Shown here in pieces: positions 21,065 to 29,777 of a stretch of DNA of 64,000 nt. The DNA comes from Mercurialis annua (lineage: Eukaryota > Streptophyta > Magnoliopsida > Malpighiales > Euphorbiaceae). Made by a program: the position numbers and the translations under genes. The DNA is taken from the NCBI RefSeq assembly GCF_937616625.2, contig NC_065575.1:3293501-3357500 (forward strand), read 5' to 3'. A model generated the notes under the pieces. The model searched no databases and was not told the DNA's origin. It saw nothing but the letters and a program-made list of their open reading frames with translations. Positions within the stretch are counted from its first letter, which is position 1, and each line of letters opens with the position of its first letter.

Positions 21065-21459
21065 GGATATTAAACTCCCTGAATCACTAAGGTTGCATTG
21101 AATTGTCGAATGATCACTAAACTTTCCTTTGTTATAAAATGATCATTGAACTATACCTTATGTTACAAAGGGGTGTCACTCATATAAAACGCAATATTTT
21201 TTCTTACATGGCAAGTCAAAATTACAAAAAGATACATAGCTAGTTCAATGATCTTTTTGTAATAAAAAGTTTAACTCAGTGATTTTTTTTTGTAATTCAT
21301 GAAAAGTTTAGTGTTTTTTTTTGTAACAACTTTAGCGTAAAAACGATGCGTTTTATATGGGTGACACCCCTTTGTAACAAGACCATTTTGTAATAAAATG
21401 AAATTTAGTGATCATTTTATAATTTAAGATAACTCTAATAACCCGGGGAGTTTAATATC
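21065..21459. mobile_element. MITE with 11-bp target duplication
   Basis: Inverted ends GGATATTAAACTCCC / GATATTAAACTCCC, with internal inverted segments (e.g. 'aaaggggtgtcactcatataaaacgc' at about 21172 against its complement at about 21350). Flanks TCTTAGATGTG (21054-21064) and TCTTCGATGTG (21460-21470) match at 10 of 11. Probably Mutator-like. Confidence 0.7.
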
Positions 21460-21609
21460 TCTTCGATGTGAGTAATGGTAGGATGAGTGGTCAATTGAGA
21501 CGTTTGCAAAACTCTTGAAAATGATAACGGAAATATTGAAGATAATATTAAATAGTTGTTAAAATGGATACCTTTTACAATTTAATTAATTTTTTAAAAT
21601 TTAAAAAAT

Positions 21610-21802
21610 AAAAAAAAATCGTCGCTAGTCTGTCGCTAAATTAGCGACGGGTTACAAATTCGTCGCTAAATTAGCGATGAATTTTTTTTCTCTGTTTCTA
21701 ATCGTTTAGCAACGAGAAATTTACCGAAAGACTACGTCCTAAACAGATCCAACGACAGATTTCAGCCCTTTTCTGTCGCTAAAAAGCTATTTTTTAGCAG
21801 TG
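21610..21802. mobile_element. CACTA-type MITE end (candidate)
   Basis: Repeated 'gtcgctaaattagcgacg' words and the end GCTATTTTTTAGCAGTG (read inward CACTGCTAAAAAATAGC) resemble the termini and subterminal repeats of CACTA-derived MITEs. The opposite end was not identified, so the extent is uncertain. Confidence 0.35.
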
Positions 21803-21806
21803 TAGT

Positions 21807-22211
21807 ATGATTCTATTAAGTCTTTCTAATGAGGTGTTTAGAGAGGTTATCAATGAATGAATTATGCTGATGCTTTATGAGGAGCGTTAAAAAACAAGTT
21901 TTTGAAGAAAAATCTTACAAACCGGTTGTATGAGAAACAACGTTTGTATACATTGAGGATGGAAAAAAAATACTCAGGTAAGAAATCATGTTGAAAACTT
22001 TAATCGAATTGCTATAAATTTACAAGGTGTTGGTGTTTCGATTGAAGAAGAGGATCAAGCCCTCATTATTCTATATTCTTTGTCCAGTTCATATGAATTT
22101 TTTTTGATACTATTATATGGTAGAGCTACGATTTCTATTAGTGATGTAAAAGATGCTTTGCAATCTAAAGAACTAAAACAAAAGGTCTCTAGCTCTAATG
22201 ATGATGAATCA
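21807..22211 (+). pseudogene. Ty1/copia gag fragment, 5' part
   Basis: The plus-strand frame reads KKNLTNRLYEKQRLYTLRME, then HVENFNRIAINLQGVGVSI, EEEDQALIILYSLSSSYE and LQSKELKQKVSSSNDDES, the typical gag region (UBN2 type) of copia retrotransposons. Several frame changes occur before about 21910. The frame is cut at 22211 by a LINE insertion and resumes at 26091 with the gag zinc knuckle, so 21807-22211 and 26091-26323 are one ancestral gene. Confidence 0.8.
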
Positions 22212-22239
22212 ATAACAGAAACATTGTAACAACCAATGG

Positions 22240-22994
22240 TAGGGGTGAGCTTGGTTCGGTTCGGTGTGCAAATACCCAAAGTCGAACCAAACCACCCCTA
22301 CTAAATTAGAAACCAAAACACCCTATTTTGATTCGTGTTATTTTGGTTCGGTAAACCGAATTTTTGGTTTTTCTCAGTTTGGTTCTGTCGATTCACCGAT
22401 TTAAAAATAAAAAAGAAGAAATATTCTAATTTAGAGCCGGCCGGAGATGAAACAGCAGCCGTTATAACTCCCGGCGACACATGCATTAGCCGATCTCCAC
22501 TCATCATCATCACTGCCGGCACCGGCCAAATGATGAAGCAGCAACCGTCATCCGAAACTTGATTACTCGCCTGACATTCATTCTTCTCTGATATTTCGCG
22601 TATAACAAACCCATAACAACGCCAATAGTGAAGATTAAGATTTTTGGTTTGATTTGAAGTTAATAAAGAAAGATGAAAAAAGGAGAGAAAATAAGAAGAG
22701 GGAAAAAAATAAGACAGTGAGAGTGAGAAGATGTATGGAGGCGGTAGAGAGTTGTGAAGTGTTAGGATTATTAGGTTAAAAGGGTGTACATATAGTGATA
22801 TATGTAAATGAGTAAAATATTGGTTTTTGGTTCGGTTCGGTGACCGAACCCTAAAATCAAACCAAAATCGAAAACTGTAATTTTTATAAATTCAAAACCA
22901 AACTAAATTGTATTGACCACTTATTTTTTCGGTTCGGTTTTTCGATCCGATTTGGTTCGGTTTTTCGATTTGGTTCGGTTTTTATTCACCCCTA
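22240..22994. mobile_element. hAT-type MITE
   Basis: A 755-bp element with ends TAGGGGTGAGC / TAGGGGTGAA, subterminal 'ggttcggttcggt' words and no coding capacity. Flanks ACCAATGG and GCCAATGC match at 6 of 8. The LINE reading frame resumes in register if ACCAATGC was the target, so each copy has one later mutation. A GC-richer core at 22430-22560 creates a spurious open frame. Confidence 0.8.
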
Positions 22995-25593
22995 GCCAAT
23001 GCCATCTTCTGTTCACTGTGCCAACAACCTGAATATCAGGAGCATATTTTAATGCAGTGCGAATTGGCTACCACTATTTGGAACAATATCCTCTCAAAGG
23101 TAGGGTTATTATGGATCATGCCGAATTCTTTAAATGAATTTCTTATCCAGTGGCGTTCTCTGGTTCCGCTTAGAAGTAAGTTGAAGTTTTGGTATTATCT
23201 TTGGGACATCACTATTTGGGAGTTATGAAAAAATAGAAATACGATCAAAAGTTCTTGGAGGTCGAATATGTTTTGTTTAGATGCTTTATTACGGCAGGTT
23301 TCTAGGTCAAGGGTTATGATTCTAGTTGTCACGACCCAATTTCAGAGATAGTGACCGGCGGTAGGGTATGGGTATGGTTGTACTGAAACCCGTCGCTAGT
23401 CTCGTGGATAACCACACAATCATATAAACCTGCAAGAAAAACCACTACTTGGGGGCAACTGAAACTCCAACCTAAGTCTAGCAGTTTATATAAACAATTA
23501 TATAAACAAACGCTCGGCTCAAACCCGAGACTCCAACAACATGCCGTATATGAAAATAATAACATTCAAGGTATAACATGTCAACCACATAAATAAATAG
23601 TCGGATCAATCCAACAAAGCAAAGTATGAATAATCATAAAAGACTAACTAGCTCTACTGCGGTCTAAGAGTATAAAACAGCTGACTAGTTTTATTAAAAC
23701 AAAAAAACCTCCGAAGAATCAAAGAAATCGGAGTTCAACCAAAGCTCTCAAAATCATAATCCTGTAAAATTGGAATGGGGTCAGGTATAATGAGATGAGT
23801 TCGTAATACTATTTACATTTATTAAGTTAAAAATCTTAGAAATCTTAAAAACCTGAAATCCTTTCATACTAATATATATGTTTAAAGAATAACAGTATTG
23901 AAATTAAACACAAAGTATTAACCCAAAGTAGAGGGGAACAAATCCTCATCAATCCCAAAGTAAGCTAGACATTTTGTTAGCTAAACCCAAAGTACTTACC
24001 GGCGCACACAGTCTCGATAATGCCTATCGAGTAGCTCGTTCCAATCTAGATCCATAATCATTAAAAACAGTTCAAAAATATTTATGATACTAAAATAATA
24101 TACGTTACTTAATAAAGCGGTAAATAGTACTACAAACTCACTGCTTGCGAAACCAAGTGATAATCCTGGCAAGCAAACTAATCATGTGGGGAATCCAAAG
24201 CACGAGCAGTCGACGAGTCTAAGAAATAAAATATACGTCAAAATTAATTCATCCCTTAACTCTAAGAATACTAGACACCACGTAGGATTAACACAAACCA
24301 ATAACTCAACCATAACCAAGGTGGACTAACAACTAATCATAGCATAACCGAAGTCATAAAAATACCTAATCAAATTGAGTTCCCATATTTAAAACGTTCT
24401 CCGGAAATCATTTCAATAGCTTAAATAAAATGTAAACTAATGTTTTACAATCCAAGATAGTGAGTCAGCCCGATACCATAATTATCAAGCTCGATTTCAC
24501 ATGTCAGGCGACACAAGTCTAACCTGATCCAAAATATCCAACCAAGGTAAAACAATTCATTTTATATCCGGAAATACTTTAATAAACAAAATTTACCATT
24601 TTAGAAATAAGGGAACTCAACTTTAACTTAGAAACTCACTTAAGCGTAAAACTAACTAATTCGGTATTTAACCGAAAAGGACATCGTAAAACACCACCCT
24701 AAGTGTACCAATCATAAGATCAGTAGGTATAACTCAACCATTACATAATGCAATTCAGTTTCAGATCCAAACTCAAGCCAAAGCACTCAATTGATCAAAT
24801 TGGCAATTTTGCCGAAAATTGCCTAAACTAGTCAAACGAATCAAAACAAGGACTTGCTACCAAAATATTATACTACCGATATAAAACCTTTAAGACATCA
24901 CTTAGAACATATGATATAAGTAGGTATGGCATTTGAAAACTATTTTGCAATTGTAGCGTTCAATTTCCTTAAATTCGTCAATTTAGTAATTTGTAGAGAT
25001 TTTACAAAACCACTTAACTCCAATTCATTTTCGAATCCAAACTCTTTAGATCAGTAGGTATAGATTTAAAGACACATAATATTTCAAATAACTCAGATTC
25101 ATTAATTTAACAAAACATTAATCAAATTAATTTCGTATAAGTCTATAATTCGCCAATTTGTTGCTTAATTATCCAATTTAGTTTTCATTTTAATTAACTT
25201 TAGATCATTATCCACACACTCCACAATAAATAGCAACAATTAAATCAACAGACAACTCTAAAATAGTGATTTAGCGTACCTATGCACAATAACGAATCAA
25301 TGAATGAAAAGAGTAGGAAAATGTTGCCTAAGAATATTATAAGGACTGAGATAAACTGAATTTAGACCAAGGAATAAGGTCTGGAGAAAAGCTATATGAA
25401 TCACCAAAACACCCGCGAAGAACACACTCATAGGAATCGCGTAGATTTTGCGATTAGGATGATAAAATCACACTTAGAACATTAGGGATCGAACTTGAAT
25501 GATTAAGGACAAGTGAAAAGAGTAAAATAAGAGTGGAGTATTGTTTTTAAGGTTTTAAAACAATTGGCGGGCGGAGAGGTTCGATCTGGGGGT

Positions 25594-25603
25594 CTATTTA
25601 TAG
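25594..25603 (-). promoter_or_regulatory. LTR TATA box
   Basis: CTATAAATAG on the minus strand, about 270 bp into the LTR and 28 bp downstream of the last palindrome of the array. Confidence 0.65.
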
Positions 25604-25630
25604 ACCCCACCCCAAAAAAAAGCTAACAGG

Positions 25631-25686
25631 GTCTCACGTGGTGAGACATCCTCTCACGTGGTGAGACACCCTCTCACGACGTGACA
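25631..25686 (-). repeat. Palindrome array with G-box cores
   Basis: Three dyads: GTCTCAC-GTG-GTGAGAC at 25631-25647, TCTCAC-GTG-GTGAGA at 25652-25666, and a degenerate TCTCACGACGTGACA at 25672-25686. The first two contain CACGTG. The spacing from centre to centre is about 20 bp, two helical turns. Confidence 0.8.
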
Positions 25687-26090
25687 CCAGCACCAGAGTC
25701 TTCTCTGGCACGTCGCTGAAAAAACTTCTCCGGCCCGATCCGACTTGATCATAAGGCCTTAAAAACACAAAACAAAGCTCAAACAACACACCGAAGGTCT
25801 CACGGGACAAAACACGATTCCGATAGATCAAAAAGCATGTAAAACGACATTGGAAAAACACGGGGTGTTACACTAGTTTTCCTTGTTCGGATTTGGAATT
25901 TTATGGGAACCCAAATTATATTCTTTCCAATTGATGTAGCTCCGTTCTAACTTCCTTCTTGAGTCGTAGCCTTTAGGTGCCTCTTTTAAAGGTCACTTTT
26001 TGTGCGAAAGTTTAAAATTCAGAGGTTTTGCCACTTTCGTGGCTTTTTCAATATAATTTTTATTCATAAAAAACAAAGCAGATGAATCAT

Positions 26091-26323
26091 TTTCCGGTCT
26101 AAAGATGAGTAGGGGCAGGAGTAATAAGATGGTGGGAAAGGAAGCAGATCATGTTTCAAATCGAAGGCTAATAGACGACAACGCTATTATTGCAAGGAGA
26201 AGGGTGCTTTAGAAGAGATTGTACAAAGTGGAAAAAGAATGGTGAAAACAGGGAATCAAATGGTGATGCGAATGCAGCTATATGGTACAGGATTGTTCCG
26301 ATGAGGAAGAAGACGGTGATGTT
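26091..26323 (+). pseudogene. Ty1/copia gag fragment, zinc knuckle part
   Basis: Continuation of the gag at 21807. It reads SRGRSNKMVGKEADH, then in another frame the CCHC knuckle remnant (YYCKEKG...GCFRRDCTKWKK), then CSDEEDGDV. The knuckle is split by a frameshift at about 26195-26205. The sequence is cut at 26323 by the Athila 5' LTR. Confidence 0.75.
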
Positions 26324-26562
26324 TTATAGGGGTAGAAATACCCCTATATTTAGGTATACTTTTGATACGGTATTTGCATGTTGATATGTGTTTTTGAGCT
26401 TTATTTGGGTACTTATTGCTATGTCGAGTATTTCAGGGAAAATGTGCAAGTATGGCGTAATTTGGAGTGATTTTGATGATATTCAGAGATTGCAAGAGGT
26501 CGAAGCGGATCATAGGAGAATCGAGAAGTGGAAATAGGTGATTTGCGCCAAGTGACCAAGTG

Positions 26563-27031
26563 CACGAACGTGCACTCCTCCATAGTACTAGAATACACGA
26601 ACGTGTATTATCGCCAAAGGGTGATGTTTGAGATACATGAAGAAATCAAGTGGAAATGACTAAGTTACCTAGTACACGAACGTGTACTGAGCTGAAGAAC
26701 AAAAATACACAAACGTGTATTTTCGCCGAAGGGTGGTATTTGAGGAGCTGAGAAAGAAATCAGAAGAATTGGCCAAGTGATGTAGTACACGAACGTGTAC
26801 TTCTCTGCAGTGTTAAAGTACACGAACGTGTACTTTCGCCGAAGGGTGAGTTTTGTGAAGCCAAATTGAATGAAAATTCAGCCAAGTCCCAGAGTACACG
26901 AACGTGTACTATCTCGAAGAACAAAAGTACACGAATGTGTACTTTCGCCGAAGCACATGATTTTGTGAAATTTGAAGAGTTGGCTAAGGCATAAGGAACA
27001 CGAACGTGTACTACCTTACACGGTCGTGTAA
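26563..27031 (+). repeat. Ten-unit palindrome array with matched arms
   Basis: About ten dyads with core ACACG-AA-CGTGT separated by spacers, many containing 'tcgccgaagggtg'. The outer bases of the arms differ between units but usually match each other: GTGCACG/CGTGCAC, AATACACG/CGTGTATT, AGTACACG/CGTGTACT, CTTACACG/CGTGTAAG. Units appear in pairs about 50 bp apart. The homologous array in the solo LTR is at 54941-55308. Confidence 0.9.
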
Positions 27032-27157
27032 GTGTCGAAAGCTGCGACTGGAAAAAGACAAAATTGTCCGCTTTAACTCCAAACTCCGAGAAACTCAAAG
27101 GGCACTTCTGGGTTTTCATCTATCTTGACCTAATATCAGCTATGAAGTTGGGAGCCG

Positions 27158-27166
27158 TATAAATAG
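27158..27166 (+). promoter_or_regulatory. Athila LTR TATA box
   Basis: TATAAATAG in the context 'gccgtataaatagggag', 127 bp after the last palindrome; the same block occurs inverted at 54807-54815 in the solo LTR. Confidence 0.75.
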
Positions 27167-28093
27167 GGAGTTTTAACATCGAACAAGGGTTCGCGTAGTT
27201 TTTGTAATCACATAAACCATAGACTAGAGTTTTCTTATTGTTGGATTATCGATTTATTCAGTTCTTCATTATTTTTCTTGTCGATTATCATTAGTTTACT
27301 TTCGAACAAGGTACGATTATTTTCAATTCTATATTCAGTATTCAATTTAATCTTAGAATGAGTTCTTTAATTATTGCTTTGAGTTATTTCATTATTATGT
27401 CTAGCTAAACCCTTCATTGGGGATTATTAATCGAAATTATGTCTGTTTAATTGAATTGGACTTATGGGTTTTGTGTTCTTGATAGGTTTTAATTATTGTG
27501 CTTAATGCTTAGCCTAAACTGATCACTTAGTCTTTGCCGTATGTTTTGATTTTAGCTCGAGAGAGTAAAATTGGAATAGAACAATATAATTAAGAACGCA
27601 AGATTTGATTGTGCGAGAGTGAATTAACGAGTGCGGGTTCTTTGAATTTTCTTAATAATCATTAAATCGATTTATACTTAGGTTAATCATTGTGCGAGAG
27701 TGAATAATTAATCTAGTATTAGTTAGTTTAATGCTTTTGCCTGTAATTGCTCGAGAGAGAATTTTAGGTGCTCTAGATTAGTTCGAACGTCATCAGAACC
27801 ATATAATCCATAATCTGAATCAAGTAAACAGCATAACTAAGATTAATAATTCTTGCTTTTCCCATTATTGTTAAAACACCATTTGAATTACAGCTTTACT
27901 TTACTTTAATCTACATTTATCAATATTTGTCTTTTAATTTACAAAACCAACAAAAATTATCTTCTCGGCTATTCGAATCGAGTACTTTGACTAGTTGTCT
28001 TTAGAGCTCTCTCTGTGGGTACGATATCCGGACTTCGCAGTCTGTATTACAAGTTGGCATACGTACGCTTGCGTATTTTTACCAACAAGTTTT

Positions 28094-28111
28094 TGGCGCC
28101 GTTGCCGGGGA
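28094..28111 (+). promoter_or_regulatory. Primer binding site, tRNA-Asp
   Basis: TGGCGCCGTTGCCGGGGA is complementary to the 3' end of plant tRNA-Asp, the primer used by Athila and related Ty3/gypsy elements. It starts 6 bp after the LTR end. Confidence 0.85.
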
Positions 28112-28226
28112 GAGTTTTTCTTTAACAACTAAGTTGAGATTGCTTGGCTTGTTTTAGTCTTTATTTTTCTTGTTTTACGTGTGTGGTTTGTTGATTTTGT
28201 TGTTTCAGGTACCCTTCTCTTAGTTT

Positions 28227-29777
28227 ATGCATAATACACGACGGAAAGGACTACCGTTAGAACCGTTTCAACAAGACCTCACTACCTTTGAGCGCAGTGT
28301 CAGAAAAGCAACACACTCAACTCAATGGAATCTCAACATGGAGAACAAAAACGATGCTCCTCCTGGATTTAACAATGCGGGTGATAACCGAGTGATCCGG
28401 CAGAATCAAAATCAGCAGAATCCGCAGAATGCACAAGGACAGAACAATGAAGGGCCTCGAGTGAAAACACTGATGGAGATATTTCAGCCGAATGTGGGAA
28501 ACAACACCCATGGCTATTTTGCACATCCTGTGCCGACTACCCATTATGAGATCAAAACGAGTGTCATTCAGCTGTTGAAGGATAACTTCCAGTTCTATGG
28601 GCTACCTAGGGAAGATCCTAACGCACATCTTGCAAACTTCTTGGAAGTATGTAGCACATTCAAGATGGACAACATGACTGACGACGAAGCGTGGCTTCGC
28701 CTGTTCCCATTTTCTCTGAGGGATAAGGCGAAACAATGGCTTCACGCTCTACCTAGCGCAGGCATTAACACTTGGTCTGATTTGGCGAAAGCTTTCTTGC
28801 ACAAGTATTTCTCCATGGCAAAGACTGCAAAGCTGACAAGGGATATTATGCTATATCAGCAACTTGATGGGGAATCAGTTCATGAAGCGTGGGAGCGCTA
28901 TAAGGAGATGCAGAGGCAAGTTCCGCATCATAACATCACTCGGGAGAATCTGATCCAAACTTTTTATAATGGAGCAACTGAACTGGGGAGAAGCACGATT
29001 GACGCAGGCGCAGGAGGGTCTCTGATGAGAAAAACGGCGGATGAAGCATTCGATCTGTTAGATGAGATGGCAGTAAATGGCTGTTTTTGGCCATCTGAAA
29101 GGGCGAAGGCACCTGCGCAGAGAGGAGTTATGGCAGTTACTGCTGAGTCTGCAATGGAGGCTTTAAAATCGAAGACTGCAGCACTGCAAAATCAAGTGGA
29201 TTTTCTTACACGGCAGGCTGCAGGAGTTAATATTAACAGTGTAGCTGCCATTCAGAGTAACTGCGAGGTATGTGGGGAGCATGGTCATATGTCGAATGAA
29301 TGTTCTGTATGGGGTCAGCCTAACAATGAACAAGTCAATTTTGTGGGAGGGCAAAGACAGGGCAATGATCCATACGCCTCCACTTACAACCCAGGATGGT
29401 GGAATCACCCGAATTTCTCATGGAAGGACAATGGGGGTAATTCCAACAATCAGGAAGGTCCGAGCTTTCAGGGCGGACAGAGGCCACAACACAATCAGGG
29501 CAACTACCAGAATCAATGGAACTTTCAGAATCAGGGGAATTACCAGCATCAGAACAACCGACCACAGCATCCTCCTGGCTTCCAACAAAGAGAGCAAGGC
29601 GAGTCTCTCCACAGCAAGTTTGATAAATTGATGGAGATGATGATGAAGAAGGATGCCGAAACGCAGCAAACATTTAAAAATCATGCTGCCACAATTCATA
29701 ACCTTGAGGTGCAGAATCAGCAGATGGCTAAAGCACTGCAAAGCAGAAGTCAGAGGGGGTTTACCATCCACTACTGA
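28227..29777 (+). CDS. gag: Athila gag polyprotein N-terminus
   Basis: 516-codon frame. The start MHNTRRKGLPLEPF is typical of Athila gag. Residues about 130-250 form the capsid-type Retrotrans_gag domain (AHLANFLEVCSTFKMDN, then LFPFSLRDKAKQWLHALP and TWSDLAKAFLHKYF). A CCHC zinc knuckle CEVCGEHGHMSNEC lies at about residues 347-360, followed by a Gln/Asn-rich linker and a coiled-coil-like segment. In Athila elements gag and pol form one long frame. Here a G-run at about 29752-29760 has gained or lost a base: the pol frame continues GGLPSTTEENPREH one frame over, while this frame reads a few residues further to a stop. The capsid part itself is intact. Confidence 0.9.
   Translation: MHNTRRKGLPLEPFQQDLTTFERSVRKATHSTQWNLNMENKNDAPPGFNNAGDNRVIRQNQNQQNPQNAQGQNNEGPRVKTLMEIFQPNVGNNTHGYFAHPVPTTHYEIKTSVIQLLKDNFQFYGLPREDPNAHLANFLEVCSTFKMDNMTDDEAWLRLFPFSLRDKAKQWLHALPSAGINTWSDLAKAFLHKYFSMAKTAKLTRDIMLYQQLDGESVHEAWERYKEMQRQVPHHNITRENLIQTFYNGATELGRSTIDAGAGGSLMRKTADEAFDLLDEMAVNGCFWPSERAKAPAQRGVMAVTAESAMEALKSKTAALQNQVDFLTRQAAGVNINSVAAIQSNCEVCGEHGHMSNECSVWGQPNNEQVNFVGGQRQGNDPYASTYNPGWWNHPNFSWKDNGGNSNNQEGPSFQGGQRPQHNQGNYQNQWNFQNQGNYQHQNNRPQHPPGFQQREQGESLHSKFDKLMEMMMKKDAETQQTFKNHAATIHNLEVQNQQMAKALQSRSQRGFTIHY

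Larger units (their letters stand above)
23327..25872 (-). mobile_element. 2.5-kb solo LTR (TGTCACGACCC...GTGTTACA)
   Basis: Bounded by TG...CA and a perfect 5-bp duplication CTAGT (23322-23326, 25873-25877), length 2546 bp, no internal domain. The minus-strand TATA box CTATAAATAG (25603-25594) shows the element reads on the minus strand, starting TGTAACACCCC at 25872. It is related to, but well diverged from, the LTR at 13486-16013; ends and length agree but the interior is largely different. It sits in the LINE fragment. Confidence 0.88.
22212..26081 (+). mobile_element. 5'-truncated LINE 3' end, host of a hAT MITE and a solo LTR
   Basis: After removal of the two nested elements, the LINE pieces are 22212-22239, 22995-23326 and 25878-26081. 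They read in frame across the MITE: RNIVTT then NAIFCSLCQQPEYQEHILMQ and CELATTIWNNILSKVG. This is the zinc-binding C-terminal region of plant L1-type ORF2 (zf-RVT). A stop (WEL*KN, about 23226) shows decay. The 3' end carries 'tcgtggctttttcaatataat' and a short A-tail at about 26070, like the LINE tail at 34600-34650. The 9-bp sequence GATGAATCA at 22203-22211 and 26082-26090 is the likely target duplication. Confidence 0.75.
26324..28087 (+). mobile_element. Athila-type 5' LTR
   Basis: The start (TTATAGGGGTAGAAATACCCC, with the expected G of TG mutated to T) and the end (CGTATTTTTACCAACA) match the complete solo LTR at 53889-55543 on the other strand. Length is 1764 bp. It contains a palindrome array at 26563-27031 and a TATA box at 27158, and is followed 6 bp later by a primer binding site. 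The 3' LTR is absent because the element is truncated at about 33140. Confidence 0.9.

Noticed and set aside
22301..22562. Opposing frames of 73-75 codons in the hAT MITE
   Set aside because: Lie entirely inside a non-autonomous element, in its GC-richer core; no domain recognised.
13486..25872. The two 2.5-kb LTRs (13486-16013, 23327-25872) as an LTR pair
   Set aside because: Each has its own 5-bp duplication, they are diverged, and unrelated elements lie between.
26563..27031. Regularly spaced palindromic repeats resembling a CRISPR array
   Set aside because: Irregular spacing, similar spacers, position inside a plant LTR with TATA box and primer binding site, and no cas genes.
26760..27119. 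119-codon minus-strand frame
   Set aside because: Translates the Athila palindrome array antisense (repeated TRSCT words); no protein features.
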